From positions 1-6,871 of the forward strand of contig JACPJY010000151.1 in NCBI GenBank assembly GCA_016187325.1: a DNA stretch of 6,871 nucleotides, written 5' to 3'. The first letter of the stretch is position 1. Each line of letters starts with the position of its first letter. The notes below the pieces were generated by a model. It saw only the letters and a program-made list of their open reading frames with translations. It ran no database searches and was not told the DNA's origin. This DNA is from Rhodospirillales bacterium. Lineage in GTDB: Bacteria; Pseudomonadota; Alphaproteobacteria; Rhodospirillales; Casp-alpha2. The translations under genes were made by a program, and so were the position numbers. Shown here in pieces: positions 6,389-6,871 of this stretch.

Positions 6389-6871
6389 TCACTTCCTGAT
6401 CGCCATCTTGATCGGGCCTTCGGCGCGGCCATGGATGAACTGATCCACGTACGGGCTGCCGGAATTGTCGATGTCCTTGGTCGGGCCGGCCCAGATGATC
6501 CTGCCGTCGTAAAGCATGGCGATGCGATTGGCGATCTTGCGGGCACTCACCAGGTCGTGGGTGATAGACAGCGCCGTCGCCCCGACCTCGCGGGTGATCT
6601 TGATGATGAGATCGTTGATGACGTCGGCCATGATCGGGTCGAGCCCGGTGGTCGGCTCGTCGAAGAAGATGATCTCCGGATCGGCGGCGATGGCGCGCGC
6701 CAGGGCGACGCGCTTCAGCATGCCGCCGGAAAGCTCGGCCGGCCGCAGGTTGGCGACGTCCGGCGTCAGCCCCACTTGGGCCAGTTTGGCGACGGCGATC
6801 TCCTTCGCTTCTTTTCGGCCGGCGCGCTGCCGGGCGAGCACGCCGAAGGCGACGTTCTCCCACACCGGCAG
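6389..6871 (-). CDS. ABC transporter ATP-binding protein, MlaF-like (partial, 5' end missing)
   Basis: The C-terminal 160 residues of an ABC ATPase that runs off the right edge; the first visible residues are LPVWENVAFGV, just after the expected Q-loop. Present are the ABC signature LSGGMLKRVALARA (LSGG at visible residues 47-50), Walker B IIFFDE (67-72), the D-loop GLD (76-78) and the H-loop His105 in SITHD. The Walker A is outside the window. LSGGM-KRVALARA, the TTGLDPI segment and the tail FIHGRAEGPIKMA resemble MlaF/Ttg2A, the cytoplasmic ATPase of the MlaFEDB complex that moves phospholipids between inner and outer membrane. Partners such as MlaE and MlaD are not visible and would be expected upstream, to the right of the edge. 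The stop is followed at close range by radA on the same strand, so the two are likely co-transcribed. MlaF is the best call; another MCE-type lipid importer ATPase is the main alternative. Confidence 0.9.
   Translation of the reverse strand: MPVWENVAFGVLARQRAGRKEAKEIAVAKLAQVGLTPDVANLRPAELSGGMLKRVALARAIAADPEIIFFDEPTTGLDPIMADVINDLIIKITREVGATALSITHDLVSARKIANRIAMLYDGRIIWAGPTKDIDNSGSPYVDQFIHGRAEGPIKMAIRK

Noticed and set aside
1..6871. Search by eye for CRISPR repeats, insertion sequences, tRNA or rRNA genes, riboswitches, toxin-antitoxin pairs and defence genes
   Set aside because: No regularly spaced repeats, transposase motifs, tRNA-like T-loops or non-coding stretches long enough for such elements were seen. 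Intergenic gaps total fewer than 200 bases.

Overview
The window is GC-rich, gene-dense chromosomal DNA from what looks like an alphaproteobacterium. The basis is the gene order mlaF-like - radA - cvpA - purF - SDR on one strand and the style of the proteins, for example the RadA zinc finger with PKWAGRC between its CxxC pairs and the MlaF-like tail HGRAEGPIKMA. Placement nearer Rhodospirillales or Rhizobiales is inference from recall of similar gene orders and was not tested.

Layout from left to right: 2-157 (+) is the C-terminal end of a DeoR/GlpR-type repressor. Seven bases after its stop comes the convergent end of a Na+/phosphate cotransporter-family gene (165-1817, -), whose best start appears to be an ATT codon. 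An intergenic gap of 107 bases (1818-1924) holds a candidate promoter for the cotransporter and part of a hairpin that begins inside the end of the SDR gene. From 1925 to the right edge is one tightly packed leftward cluster, read in transcription order as: an MlaF-like ABC ATPase (6871-6389, 5' end cut off), radA (6340-4889), cvpA (4896-4159), purF (4141-2666) and a short-chain dehydrogenase (2662-1925). Gaps are 48 bases or less, and radA and cvpA overlap by 8 bases, so one mRNA with coupled translation is likely. No stretch over 300 bases lacks a gene.

Functionally the cluster joins outer-membrane lipid transport (MlaF-like), recombination-branch processing (RadA), a CvpA membrane protein, the first committed step of purine synthesis (PurF) and an oxidoreductase of unknown substrate. 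These share a transcript rather than a pathway. The cotransporter appears to be a separate unit with a very short leader and a C-terminal PhoU-like domain that may link it to phosphate balance.

I saw no mobile element, CRISPR array, tRNA, rRNA, riboswitch, toxin-antitoxin or defence system, and nothing that looks like a new system. The observations most worth a second look are the ATT start of the cotransporter, the hairpin that carries the SDR stop codon, and the nested inverted repeat over the two convergent stop codons.
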